DNA from: Pseudolysobacter sp964466115
GTDB lineage: Bacteria > Pseudomonadota > Gammaproteobacteria > Xanthomonadales > Rhodanobacteraceae
Assembly (NCBI GenBank): GCA_964466115.1
Contig: CAYXMH010000007.1
Span: 47,040 to 111,039 of the forward strand
DNA length: 64,000 nucleotides
Direction of reading: 5' to 3'
This document shows positions 1 through 9,091 of the stretch, piece by piece; positions within the stretch are counted from its first letter, which is position 1; every line of letters starts with the position of its first letter. The translations under genes and the position numbers were made by a program. The notes below the pieces were generated by a model. The model did no database searches and had not been told where the DNA came from. It worked only from the letters and a program-made list of their open reading frames with translations.

Positions 1-1693
1 TCAATAGGGCTTTGCCGTTGGCTTCAATGATCGCGCGCACATCGGCTTGCCAATAAACCGGCGCATCGCTGGCCGCTTCCAACTGCTGTTGCAACCGTTC
101 AATGACATCGGCGCGAACAAAGCCCAAGTATTCGCGTAGGTGCATCGCACGCTCGTGCGCAGACGCCCCGGCAAGATCGCGCAGCACATCGGCCAATAAC
201 CGCAATCGCTGACCCGGATCTTCGGCTTTAAACACCCCCAACTGCTTCTGAATATAATCGCGCAAAAAATGATTGTAGCGCGGCGTATGCGCGGCAAGCG
301 TAAGCGTGGAGCGCTTGCGCGAGCTCTCCTGCACATGCCCCATCGCGCTTGGCATCTGCAGGATTAATGAATCCGGGCGGCAAAAATGAGCGGCTACGCC
401 AAACAAGCCGTCTTCCCCGCGGCCTTGCGGATTGGTACACGGCAATAATTCGCTATTATCCAATGTGAACGGCGTGAAATACGCAAAACTCGACATGCGC
501 GAGCGATTGACCCCGTACCATAAGTGCTGCGCCTCGATATTCCTAAGGTAGCTCTCGCGATCGAGCCAAAAATCGGCGCGACTGGCCGGATCAAGTTGAT
601 ACAGCCACAAACCGGTCTCGGCACCGGAACTGCCATAGGTTCCGTTTAGCGTTCCAAGAATATGGGCGTTGGGATTAAGATGCGCCAACCGGCCGAAGTT
701 CAAGCCGCGCAAATTCCGGCGATCCAAATGATACGCGGCGTTTGTAACTAACTCGCCGATACCCTTTCCGCAGGCGTTAAGATGCATCGCGAAGGGATCG
801 CCTTCGACTTCCTCGCCGACAGTCAATGCGTCTTCCATGTTGCGGCAAAAACGCGCAAACGCTGGTGTAGCGGGATCCGGATCCAGTCCCGCAGTGTAGT
901 CCAACTGCCGCAGCGGCAGCCGAAAATCCTCATCGAGGAAACTCAATCGCGCACCCGCCGATAACAGCAGCGCAAGATTCCAGCCACGCCCGCCGCCGGC
1001 ACGGCTTTGTGCCCCGCGCATTAGCAGCCATTCCAAACTGGCGCGTGAATGCGGTACGGCTCGTGCCATACGCTCGACCAAGCGAGCACGCTCAACCGCG
1101 CCCACGTAACTCACCTTGCAACCCGTGTTGCGCGCGTATTCGCGCAACAAATCGCGTTGCCGATCGATGTTCTTGCTGTCCAGCGAATCGTCCAATACCA
1201 CATAATGCTGGTTGCTGCGGTAACGCCGTTCATGCTCAACCAAAGTGTGCAGTAACCGCTCCAATTGGACCGGGCGATCGCAAGCACGAATGAATACCGC
1301 CCGCATCGGTACAGGTTTTCGAGCCTGCGTTTGTTGCAGTTTATTAATGAACTCTTGATCGGACACCAACAAGTTACGCTGAATCAAATTGTCCAGCACG
1401 CGTTGCATGCCTTCTTGTTGATTGGTCAAACCTGGCAAGGTGGTAAGAATGCGTGCGCTGTGTTCGGCCAGCGTGCGAAATTCCCGGCATTGATCCATCG
1501 CTTGCAGCACTTGATAAGTCATTACATGCGCTTCACCGGTGCGCTTGACCTGGAAAATGCATTCGCTGTTGGACAGAGAAGCCACAGCTCCGTCCTCGGA
1601 TGCATACATCGGTGCATTCGGATCGGGACGCACATTCGCCAGGGCCGGCATTGACGCGTCGTAGGTATATTGAAATTGCACTTCGGTATTCAT
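1..1693 (-). CDS. Glycosyltransferase-like protein, C-terminus cut by the window edge
   Basis: An open frame starts at ATG 1693 and runs 564 codons without a stop to the left edge, so the 3' end is missing. Residues 1-115 look like a small winged-helix or PqqD-like domain. From about residue 130 a GT-A-like fold begins: RACDRPVQLERLL, then VVLDDS, then a glycine-rich stretch leading to FLDEDF near residue 240, a plausible DxD-type nucleotide-sugar/metal site. There is no signal peptide or membrane segment, so it is probably cytoplasmic. It starts 20 bases after the methyltransferase stop and is last of the four export genes seen, so I infer a role in building the exported glycan. The Shine-Dalgarno is weak. 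The exact family is unknown to me. Confidence 0.7.
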   Translation of the reverse strand, partial: MNTEVQFQYTYDASMPALANVRPDPNAPMYASEDGAVASLSNSECIFQVKRTGEAHVMTYQVLQAMDQCREFRTLAEHSARILTTLPGLTNQQEGMQRVLDNLIQRNLLVSDQEFINKLQQTQARKPVPMRAVFIRACDRPVQLERLLHTLVEHERRYRSNQHYVVLDDSLDSKNIDRQRDLLREYARNTGCKVSYVGAVERARLVERMARAVPHSRASLEWLLMRGAQSRAGGGRGWNLALLLSAGARLSFLDEDFRLPLRQLDYTAGLDPDPATPAFARFCRNMEDALTVGEEVEGDPFAMHLNACGKGIGELVTNAAYHLDRRNLRGLNFGRLAHLNPNAHILGTLNGTYGSSGAETGLWLYQLDPASRADFWLDRESYLRNIEAQHLWYGVNRSRMSSFAYFTPFTLDNSELLPCTNPQGRGEDGLFGVAAHFCRPDSLILQMPSAMGHVQESSRKRSTLTLAAHTPRYNHFLRDYIQKQLGVFKAEDPGQRLRLLADVLRDLAGASAHERAMHLREYLGFVRADVIERLQQQLEAASDAPVYWQADVRAIIEANGKALL

Positions 1694-1713
1694 GTGTAGG
1701 TTCAGTGTGGGTA

Positions 1714-2667
1714 TTAATTGTGTTGAGTGCGGCTTAAAATTCGCCGCCACCAAGGCAACGGTTTTACCACCACCGACTTTTGCTCAGGTCTCGCCTCAGC
1801 GCGTTGCGCGTTCCATGCGTCACGCTCACGGAGCAAGGCATTGACTTGCGCCTCAAGCTCGACGATACGGCCGCCTGCGGCAATGGATTTACGGATTTCG
1901 CTATTGTAATGCCGATAGACCGATTCGTCGCGGTCGCCGAACAACGATAAATTGGGCAGCGCCTGATTCAACGGCTGGCGGCTGCAAACGGCAAGATAAT
2001 ACAGCGGTGCGTAGTCAAGCCGCTCCACGGTTTCACCGTCTTGATTGGTGGCCGTAACCATCTGGGTTGCCCCGGTTTGCACTTGCAATGGCCACAACGC
2101 GGACTGAAAGAGGAGTTTTTGCCCATACAACTGCACATAAGGAAAGTGCTGGCCCAGCAACGCCAAAAGCTCTTCGCGATACAACTCGCGCACGTGAAAT
2201 TCGTTGTGAAAGCCACTGGCATCGGTGTAGGTGGCCTTATCCGGTGATGAGATCAGCAACACACCATCCGGCTTAAGGACATTGGCAAAGCCTGCCACCA
2301 GGGCCTCTTGCGCGGTAACGTGCTCCAATGTCTCAAACGAGGTGATCACATCCACGCTTGCTGCGGGTAGCGTAAGTGCCGTGACATCGCCGCGTTCAAA
2401 ACTTAAATTGGCTCGCCCGCCATAGCGTGAACGTGCGTGCTCAATCGCAGCCTCGGCGATATCAAGACCCAATACTGATTGCGCAATGCTCGCCATCATG
2501 GCGCTGCCATACCCTTCACCACACGCCGCATCGAGCACCCGCGTACCGCGCACAAACATCTGCGCAAACGCATAACGATGCCAGTGCTCGTACCAAATCT
2601 CGCGCACGCACTCGGGCGTAAAGCGCTCGCCGGTAAATGGTAACGGCTGCTGCGGTATCTCACTCAT
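1714..2667 (-). CDS. SAM-dependent methyltransferase with C-terminal coiled coil
   Basis: A class I methyltransferase of 317 aa. Motif I is VLDAACGEGYG near residue 45, followed by the usual acidic residue LGLDIAE and later DVITSFETLEHV. After the catalytic domain (about 1-240) comes a short coiled coil (IVELEAQVNALLRERDAWNAQ) and a basic, Trp-rich tail (LPWWRRILSR) that could touch the membrane. The ATG at 2667 overlaps the wzt stop (ATGA), which fixes the start and implies translational coupling. A longer frame beginning at 2715 would lie inside wzt and is unlikely. By analogy with WbdD, which caps O-antigen chains and carries a coiled-coil ruler, it may methylate the exported chain; that part is inference. 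Confidence 0.85.
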   Translation of the reverse strand: MSEIPQQPLPFTGERFTPECVREIWYEHWHRYAFAQMFVRGTRVLDAACGEGYGSAMMASIAQSVLGLDIAEAAIEHARSRYGGRANLSFERGDVTALTLPAASVDVITSFETLEHVTAQEALVAGFANVLKPDGVLLISSPDKATYTDASGFHNEFHVRELYREELLALLGQHFPYVQLYGQKLLFQSALWPLQVQTGATQMVTATNQDGETVERLDYAPLYYLAVCSRQPLNQALPNLSLFGDRDESVYRHYNSEIRKSIAAGGRIVELEAQVNALLRERDAWNAQRAEARPEQKSVVVKPLPWWRRILSRTQHN

Positions 2668-3905
2668 ACAGCGACACCCCGCTGCGCGGCGACTATAGGC
2701 ATGGACGGCTCCCACACGTGTTGAAGCCGCACCAGCCCCAATTCACGGCTTTTGCCTCGGATCGTCAACGCACCTTCATAGGTATCGAACAGACGCACCC
2801 CTTCGCTGTCCAGAGGGTGCACTCGCACCGTGTACCCACCAGGTAAAAGGCTTAACTGTGGGAAGCGCAAACCGATTTGATATTCACCAGGCTGGGCCGC
2901 TAAGGGCTGCACCGCATCCATATCGCTGCTGACCCCATACACCGGCGTACCATCCGCCCGCACAATGCCGACGTGAACCACCGGAACACGCCCATCGCGC
3001 GACGCGATTCGTGCCTCGACCAACAAATCCGCACCCTGATCGAGCACCAGCATTTGCTTGGCGTCGCTTCCGTTCAGGGTCATATCGCGTACGTGAAACT
3101 CAAGGCCCTTGGCTTCAATTTCAACGCGCGATTGAGTCGTCTTTTCCGCCGATTTGCGCTCGTGAAACGCAAGGTACGCTTGGGTGACGTCGTACACATC
3201 ACCGTAGGCCGCCATCTTGCCTTCGCGCAGCCAGCAAGCCTGCTGACACAGCTTTTGCACGTGGTACATGCTATGAGAAACGAGAATCAGCGTACCGCCC
3301 CCTTCCAAGTAGGTTTCGATCCAACGCACGCATTTTTTCTGAAACGACTCATCACCAACCGCGAGCACTTCGTCGGTAATCAGCAAATCCGGACAAGTGG
3401 CCGCGACCACCGCAAAGCCCAAACGCACCACCATTCCCGATGAATAATGTTTAACCGGCTCATCGATGTAATGGCCAATATCGGCAAAACCAATAATTTC
3501 GGGCAATTTCGCCCGTAACTCCTCTACGCTTAATCCGTATAACGTACCCGCCAATGCAATGTTGTCGCGACCGCTGTATTCAGGATGAAACCCTGCACCA
3601 AGCTCCAATAACGCCCCAATCCGACCATGCACACGCACGGTACCACTGCTGGGTGTTAGCACGCCGGTGAGCAATTTTAATAAAGTGGATTTTCCAGCAC
3701 CGTTTTCGCCGATCAGCCCCAGCGACTGGCCCCGCGCAACGTTAAGATCTATGTCCTTCAATACCGGTTCGGCAGCGAGATTGCCACGGCCGGTTAACAA
3801 GCGCGCAAGCGCACGTAGCCGATCTCGGCGACGGAACACTTTGGGATAGGACTTGCTTAAGGCCCGGGTTTCGATCAACACCGAGGACGTAGCCGGTGCG
3901 CTCAC
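2664..3905 (-). CDS. wzt: Polysaccharide ABC exporter ATPase Wzt with C-terminal glycan-binding domain
   Basis: A 413-aa ATPase of an ABC-2 polysaccharide exporter. It has Walker A GENGAGKST, a degenerate family-typical signature YSSGMVVRLGF, and Walker B LLITDEVLAVGD. Residues from about 260 to the end form a beta-rich C-terminal domain (VHVGIVRADGTPVYG, LPGGYTVRVHPL) like that of Wzt proteins which recognise the modified non-reducing end of the glycan. I chose GTG 3905 because it overlaps the wzm stop (GTGA). A longer frame to 4328 would run through wzm and encodes nonsense. The presence of this domain beside a methyltransferase suggests that chain-end modification licenses export. Confidence 0.93.
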   Translation of the reverse strand: MSAPATSSVLIETRALSKSYPKVFRRRDRLRALARLLTGRGNLAAEPVLKDIDLNVARGQSLGLIGENGAGKSTLLKLLTGVLTPSSGTVRVHGRIGALLELGAGFHPEYSGRDNIALAGTLYGLSVEELRAKLPEIIGFADIGHYIDEPVKHYSSGMVVRLGFAVVAATCPDLLITDEVLAVGDESFQKKCVRWIETYLEGGGTLILVSHSMYHVQKLCQQACWLREGKMAAYGDVYDVTQAYLAFHERKSAEKTTQSRVEIEAKGLEFHVRDMTLNGSDAKQMLVLDQGADLLVEARIASRDGRVPVVHVGIVRADGTPVYGVSSDMDAVQPLAAQPGEYQIGLRFPQLSLLPGGYTVRVHPLDSEGVRLFDTYEGALTIRGKSRELGLVRLQHVWEPSMPIVAAQRGVAV

Positions 3906-4672
3906 AGGAAATCCTCGAAATGCGGAGCTAGGCGGCGAAACATGACCCAACCCAATGCAAGTACGGATGCAGCCACAACAACGCTGACCAGATGCATGGT
4001 GCTGCTGATGGTTCCATTGCCAAGAAGTAAGGCACGAAACAATTCCGCGTAGTAGGTAAATGGATTGAAATCGAGCAACCCTTGATAAGCCTGCGGCAAC
4101 ATTCCACGACTGTAGAAAATTGGCGAGGCAAACATCCACAGCGTAATGATTTGAGTTAAGGCTTGCGCCAAATCGCGCACAAACACTTGCACCGCGGAAA
4201 AAATCAGCGCAAATCCCAGCGCCAGACAAAACAACGGAACGAAGGCAAGCAACGCTAAAGGCAAATAGGGCAAATGAATATTGCCGCCAAATAAGGCCAA
4301 CGCCAAGCACACCGCTACAAATCCACACAGGTGCAACAAGAAGCTCGATGCCACAATAGCGACCACCAACACCTCGCGCGGCAATGCCACTTTTCCGATT
4401 AGCGCCGCGTTATCGTGAATGGCTGTCGTCGCGCGGGTAATCGCCTCGGAAAATGCAGTCCACGGCCACAATGCCACGATCAGGAACGGCACGAAACCGG
4501 GCGCATCAGCCCCTGGCAGACGCGCTTTAAACACATAAACAAACACAAAGCTGTAGACGGCCAATTGGATCAACGGTTGCAACAATGACCATAACCCACC
4601 GCTAAAACTGCCCTGATAACGGTTGAGCAGCTCGCGATGGGTGAAATGTAGCGCTAGATTAAGCGCGTGCAT
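3902..4672 (-). CDS. wzm: Polysaccharide ABC exporter permease Wzm
   Basis: A 256-aa ABC-2 permease of the Wzm/RfbD/KpsM type with about six membrane helices. The N-terminal amphipathic stretch FTHRELLNRYQGSFSGGLWSLLQPL is characteristic of the family, and FASPIFYSRGMLPQAYQGLLDFNPFTYYAELFR is the typical C-terminal half. It forms the inner-membrane channel with Wzt and moves undecaprenyl-linked glycan to the periplasm. It is first in the minus-strand operon wzm-wzt-methyltransferase-glycosyltransferase; its stop overlaps the GTG of wzt. Upstream, 4673-4810, is a short intergenic stretch with no clear promoter that I can defend. Confidence 0.93.
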   Translation of the reverse strand: MHALNLALHFTHRELLNRYQGSFSGGLWSLLQPLIQLAVYSFVFVYVFKARLPGADAPGFVPFLIVALWPWTAFSEAITRATTAIHDNAALIGKVALPREVLVVAIVASSFLLHLCGFVAVCLALALFGGNIHLPYLPLALLAFVPLFCLALGFALIFSAVQVFVRDLAQALTQIITLWMFASPIFYSRGMLPQAYQGLLDFNPFTYYAELFRALLLGNGTISSTMHLVSVVVAASVLALGWVMFRRLAPHFEDFL

Positions 4673-4810
4673 GCGTTAGGCGTCGTTAGGCAGTGGCGGC
4701 AGTTTGTGCATTATCGCAGAAATGGATGAGGCTCCATCATAAGTGCACTCCATTATTGGCATAGCAGAAAAGTCTATGGCCCGTGCCGTGCCCGTTCCAT
4801 CAATGCGAAA

Positions 4811-5782
4811 TTAGTTATCCTGCATGGTTGGCTCGGTTTCCGATTTAGTCTCCGATTCCGGAGCAGGCGCCGTAGCAGGGTTTCTGTAACGATCGCGCAA
4901 CGACGCCACCAATTCCGCGTTCGCGTCCATTTTTTCATTCACGAACTTATCGCGAAAATCGCGGCGGCGCTGATCGATAAAATCATTGGTTAATTGCGAG
5001 ATGAGCGCGTCGTGCACCTCCTCAAAGCTCTTCTGCCTGTCAGGATCGCGTTTGATGAGTTTTAGCACATGCAGTCCAAATGCACTTCGCACTGGGGGTG
5101 ATATGTCTCCAGGTTTTTGGAGTTCACTTGCTGCGGCAGCAAACGCTTTGTCGTATTGGCTTGATGCGGCGTTGACAATTAAACCAGCGTTGTCTTTCTT
5201 GCTTTTGTCCTCGGAATATTTTTCCACCAATTCATCAAATGCATCGGGATTCTTTTTTGCCTCCTCGACGATTTCATTGGCTAATTTGGCGGCCTCATCC
5301 GGCGCATGACTTTTGTTGCTGATCAATATGTGTTTTACGTCAACTGGACCGCGCTCTATAAACTCCGCCTTTTGAAGAGCGTACTTTTCTTTCGCCAACT
5401 GCTCCAGGTTAGGAACCTGCAAGTCTTTTGTCGCTTGGTCCAGCCGTCGGTGCGCAAGGAGCTCATTGATAACCAAGGCTATCTGGCGCTCAACATCCTT
5501 ATCCTGCTCCAGATGCAGCGCTCGCGCGTCATTCGCCAACTGTTGTTGCAATAACATGCTCAACAGAAGACCTTCAATGCGTTTTGGGCTATCCATATAG
5601 CCGGCTCGATCTTTGGGTGCCACATGCTGTTCCAAATACGCGTCGATGTCTCCCAACGTAATGGTGGCGGTACCCCGTCGCACGACAATTGCCTCAGGGT
5701 TCGTACCAACGGAACCGGCAAAGGACATTTGCGCCGTTGTAATTGATGCAAAAACAAATAATATTTTTTTCAAATGCTTCAT
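4811..5782 (-). CDS. Periplasmic parvulin-type peptidyl-prolyl isomerase
   Basis: A 323-aa exported foldase. The signal peptide ends near residue 22 (ITTAQMSFAG). An N-terminal SurA/PrsA-like helical region (about 35-150) is followed by one parvulin domain at about 165-265, with VKHILISNKS, FDELVEKYSED, SPPVRSAFGLHVLKL. The C-terminus is acidic and low-complexity. Only one parvulin domain is present, against two in SurA, so it is closer to PrsA or PpiC-like proteins. The start codon context is AT-rich with no obvious Shine-Dalgarno. It lies alone between the polysaccharide operon and a terminator, so no operon partner is implied. A role in folding exported or outer-membrane proteins is the family expectation. 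Confidence 0.85.
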   Translation of the reverse strand: MKHLKKILFVFASITTAQMSFAGSVGTNPEAIVVRRGTATITLGDIDAYLEQHVAPKDRAGYMDSPKRIEGLLLSMLLQQQLANDARALHLEQDKDVERQIALVINELLAHRRLDQATKDLQVPNLEQLAKEKYALQKAEFIERGPVDVKHILISNKSHAPDEAAKLANEIVEEAKKNPDAFDELVEKYSEDKSKKDNAGLIVNAASSQYDKAFAAAASELQKPGDISPPVRSAFGLHVLKLIKRDPDRQKSFEEVHDALISQLTNDFIDQRRRDFRDKFVNEKMDANAELVASLRDRYRNPATAPAPESETKSETEPTMQDN

Positions 5783-5820
5783 AGGAAAATTAAAAAAATT
5801 TAAAATATTTATGGCCGAAA

Positions 5821-5848
5821 AAACAAATGCGCCAAACGGCGCATTTGT
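5821..5848 (-). terminator. Rho-independent terminator, minus strand
   Basis: A perfect 12-bp stem (5821-5832 with 5837-5848) and a 4-base loop lie just after the stop of the secreted-protein gene at 5867. On the minus strand a run of T residues follows directly, as for an intrinsic terminator. It separates that gene from the isomerase gene. Confidence 0.85.
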
Positions 5849-5866
5849 TTTCCTATTTGGAAAAAC

Positions 5867-6925
5867 TTAATGGTACTCGTTGGTCATTTCAACGTTACAA
5901 CTGGAACTCGTTCCCGGACAGCTCGAGGTGGTAAGGGAACTAAGGCTCGCGGTAATGATGTTCAAATAATACGTCTGCCCTGGTACCAATGCGCAGATAC
6001 CCGGGGTTGTTCCGGTTTGCCAGAAAAACCCGCCTTTTGAGGATAGATTTGCATAGCAGCCGTTGGGCAACGAGCTGGTTCGGAAATCACCCGGACAGGT
6101 ACTGATTGTCCAAGACGATGGCGCTTGGGTTTGAGTTTGCTGGCGATAATAATCACCGTACCGGCTCGGTGAGAAGTCGGAAGGGACAGTGAACTGCAAT
6201 GCAATATATTGGTTTCTATTAACCCGTATACCGTACACGGTATTTAGGGTTCCTGGCCATAAGGACAACGGAGCACTCGGATTTGTCGGATCGTAACCAA
6301 ATGCCGACTCAAAATGCGTTGCGTCCACACCAACCCTAGAGGTAACCGGAGCAACCGTGCCTATAGAAGTGCTGGTTTGCCGTGTAATCCCCGAAGGCAC
6401 TATGCCACTGCAGGCGCCGCTATCGGGGGGGGTTACGCTTAAACTTAGATTGGAATCTGCGGGTGCCGTAGTGCCGCTTTTGTAACAGTGCAATTGAAAA
6501 TTGTATGTTCCGCTAACGGATGTGGTCAGCAGAATCGATCCGGTTGCGCAAGCGGCTCCGCTGCAAATTGCGCCACTGGTCGGCCACAAGCTACCAAAGC
6601 TGGCTCCAGCAGGAAATGAACTTCCATCGGTTGTGCAATTGTCTACATTGCTAGTAGCCCACCCGATGGTAAATCCAACGCCCGTCGTTGCGGGGCTTTG
6701 ATCGGAATGCAGTGCCGTACTGAAGCTGGGACCAGCGGGAACAGATCCACCCGGGCAACCAGACCCATAGGTTCCATCGGCAATCAGATTGCCGGTCGCG
6801 GGGTCAATCGTCACCCCCGTACTTGAAGTAACGGTGATATGGCAGTTGCCATTTACGATAACTTCGGTTGCATGACAGCTTATGGCAAATGAAAAGAAGG
6901 CAATAGCAAGGAGAATACGTGGCAT
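5867..6925 (-). CDS. Secreted protein of unknown function, cysteine-rich
   Basis: 352 aa with a clear signal peptide (MPRILLAIAFFSFAISCHA) and no further membrane segment. ATG 6925 gives a normal signal peptide; an earlier in-frame start at 7033 adds 36 residues of unlikely sequence. Residues of about 60-165 look like an Ig/PKD-type beta domain (GFTIGWATSNVDNCTTDG, GTYNFQLHCYKSG), with paired cysteines suggesting disulfides. The C-terminal half has further Cys pairs (STCPGDF, NGCYANL, PGICALV, SSCPG, SSCNVEM) spread over a repeat-like region. Probably periplasmic, surface-bound or released by the T2SS. I do not recognise a catalytic motif. The gene is monocistronic, with a strong terminator downstream. 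Confidence 0.75.
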   Translation of the reverse strand: MPRILLAIAFFSFAISCHATEVIVNGNCHITVTSSTGVTIDPATGNLIADGTYGSGCPGGSVPAGPSFSTALHSDQSPATTGVGFTIGWATSNVDNCTTDGSSFPAGASFGSLWPTSGAICSGAACATGSILLTTSVSGTYNFQLHCYKSGTTAPADSNLSLSVTPPDSGACSGIVPSGITRQTSTSIGTVAPVTSRVGVDATHFESAFGYDPTNPSAPLSLWPGTLNTVYGIRVNRNQYIALQFTVPSDFSPSRYGDYYRQQTQTQAPSSWTISTCPGDFRTSSLPNGCYANLSSKGGFFWQTGTTPGICALVPGQTYYLNIITASLSSLTTSSCPGTSSSCNVEMTNEYH

Positions 6926-7056
6926 TTTTAGTCCCGAGTTAAAACAAACCGGTGGCAGTATAGAGCGAATTACTTCAACAGTTGCTAACGCTTGGTTAAA
7001 TGGTCTTAACTGACCGATTAAAGCGCCTTTCACGCTAATCGAAATTCTTTAAATAA

Positions 7057-7084
7057 AAAAAGGGGCCCTTTCGGGCCCCTTTTT
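7057..7084 (-). terminator. Strong rho-independent terminator, usable in both directions
   Basis: A stem of five A-T pairs followed by GGGGCCC (7057-7068 paired with 7073-7084) and a TTTC loop, ending in a T run. It follows the stop of the gene at 7106 by about 20 bases on the minus strand and insulates it from the next gene. Confidence 0.9.
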
Positions 7085-7105
7085 ATTAGAGCTACCGATA
7101 GGTGC

Positions 7106-8602
7106 TTAGGAGCACGCACCACCGGTGTTGGTGCAGCTACGCGATGCACGGTGACGATACAGAGCCGAGTAGTTGGCCAATACGCCAGGCGTGACATTGT
7201 TGTTGGTGATCTGCGTCGCCAGATAGCCAGTGACCGGCAATCCGTTGAACACATCCAAATCGGTTGAAGCGCGCATTGCATGCGGTTCACCGCCTGGGTT
7301 CAGATCGAGACGTAACCAGCCAGCTTCGAAGCCTAAGCCACGAGCGTCAACGTTGGTGGTCAACGTGGAGCCTAAAATCCTCGATACACCACCGCCAGAA
7401 GTATAGTCCGCTGCGCGCTGGAACGTGAGGACTTGCGCCTCATAGCACAACGAATTTTGCGGGGTTGCCGGTGGTGGCGAGAAATCTACCGATGTCGTCG
7501 TGGTAGCTTCTTCGCGGTTATAGATGTTCAGGCCAATCAGGACGCAAGATTCATCGTCGTTAACGGCACCGAACACTTCATGGAACGGAGCAATTGCTGC
7601 TGGGCCCGCACCGACAATCGCGTCATCCACATAAAAACGCTTGGTCGGGAAGGTGATAATCCACTCGGATTCAGCACCGGCTGCGGCTTCGAGTTCATAT
7701 TCGTTATAGATTGCGTTCGCGGCAAATACTGCCGAAACCGCATCGATATGATTAGGAGCCAAGTAGTTCGACTGAATTAACGTGCCATTGTTGAATACAT
7801 AGCTTACTGCGCTCAATGCAACAACGTTCGAGTTATCGGCTTGAGCTAAGCTTGGGGTAAGCGAGCTGGTAGCCGAGAACAGGTTGCCAGCAACGGTAAA
7901 GAAGCCGTCAATGGCGTCAGCGTTATACGCATTCATGACACCTTGCGCGGTGTTCACGATGCTGCCCGAACCAAACAAGCCACCGGTTGGTGATAACAAG
8001 GTGGTGCTGGTCGGAGCTAAAGCTTGCACCGAAGCGCAGCCTGGCGGGGTACCACCAACGTGGGTAACCGCGGTTGCGGTTGCGTCCGTTAAGGTAGCCA
8101 TTTCGATCATTTCCAAATGGCCTTCGCGCGTGCGATCCAAGGTTTCTGGGCCGGTATCGTTAACCGTTCCCGAATACGCGATGTTACGGAACGGTACATA
8201 GTGGCGACCATCCGGCAAGGTTGGCAGGCCGGTGTTGGTTCTAATGGCAGGTGCGGTACAGCTGGTGTCGGTGGTTACCAGGTTACCGGGAGCGCCGGTG
8301 CCGGTGGCCAGACTGAATACAGCAGCCGTCCAAACGTCGAACGGAGACAGGAACAAGTTAAAGTCGAGAACTTCGCGAGAGTTATGGCCTTCCAGGAAAC
8401 GGACTTTAACGGCCTTCGCTACCGCGGTGGTGTTGACTACGGAAACCAGGGTTTGGTTGCCGCCATTCACCGTGTAATACGGGTAAATCAATACTTGGCC
8501 TAAACCATCTGGATTTAAATCCACGGCGCCGGCTAAGTTCACCAGACCCGCTACGCCAGTTAAACCGGCGACAACGGCGGTTGTCAGATTATTTCTTTTC
8601 AT
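7106..8602 (-). CDS. Exported surface-type protein of unknown function, probably abundant
   Basis: 498 aa. ATG 8602 is chosen because AGGAGT lies seven bases upstream and the protein then begins MKRNNLTTAVVAGLTG with a signal peptide ending near GAVD at residue 27. The mature part is rich in small polar and aromatic residues and has no transmembrane segment or catalytic signature. It starts DLNPDGLGQVLIYPYYTVNGG, and has low Cys content with a CTNTGGAC pair at the very end. The excellent ribosome site, isolated gene and strong terminator suggest high expression, as for an S-layer or envelope protein; this is inference. I recall similar uncharacterised proteins in this bacterial order but cannot name a family. 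Confidence 0.8.
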   Translation of the reverse strand: MKRNNLTTAVVAGLTGVAGLVNLAGAVDLNPDGLGQVLIYPYYTVNGGNQTLVSVVNTTAVAKAVKVRFLEGHNSREVLDFNLFLSPFDVWTAAVFSLATGTGAPGNLVTTDTSCTAPAIRTNTGLPTLPDGRHYVPFRNIAYSGTVNDTGPETLDRTREGHLEMIEMATLTDATATAVTHVGGTPPGCASVQALAPTSTTLLSPTGGLFGSGSIVNTAQGVMNAYNADAIDGFFTVAGNLFSATSSLTPSLAQADNSNVVALSAVSYVFNNGTLIQSNYLAPNHIDAVSAVFAANAIYNEYELEAAAGAESEWIITFPTKRFYVDDAIVGAGPAAIAPFHEVFGAVNDDESCVLIGLNIYNREEATTTTSVDFSPPPATPQNSLCYEAQVLTFQRAADYTSGGGVSRILGSTLTTNVDARGLGFEAGWLRLDLNPGGEPHAMRASTDLDVFNGLPVTGYLATQITNNNVTPGVLANYSALYRHRASRSCTNTGGACS

Positions 8603-9091
8603 CGCAACACTCCTAATCAATCAACAGGGCTTTTTGCTAACAAACATAACCGATCGAGCGGTTTTTGGCCTCCTTGTTATGGCAAGGTTAGGCAACAGCG
8701 CCGATATCCTATGACAAAGCGCTAGCCAACGCAATCCCCCGAATTAGCTCATATTGCAGCTAACGCCAGGCGAGCCAGAGAGAAGGGTTCTAGCCAATTA
8801 TGCTCTCATTATGGATGTTTTATTCAACATTAGGGAGCCCTTAGCATCGAAATCAACCAAAATCGGTGATTTCATCGTGAGCGATTTAAAAATTTCGAAT
8901 CATTTGGACAGCGACTGCTCTCAATAACGGTATGTATTTTTTGCACACGATGCCTTCAGGTTCCCTGATACCGCGATTGGTACTTTTTCAGGTTAGCCTT
9001 TACAGTACGCCTTCGAGACGGTTCAGTATATTTTGCATTAAAGAATGCATGAGGATTGACACCGTCATTAGACGGGCCGCCTCCGATAAAA
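8603..9091. other. Non-coding stretch between divergent genes
   Basis: About 490 bases between the divergently read surface-protein gene and the acyltransferase gene. It must hold both promoters. I see no convincing gene, and no sigma-70 pair clear enough to mark. The half nearest 8900 is AT-rich. Confidence 0.5.

Noticed and set aside
2664..4328. A 554-codon reading of wzt
   Set aside because: The first 141 codons lie inside wzm in another frame and encode implausible sequence; GTG 3905 overlapping the wzm stop is the natural start.
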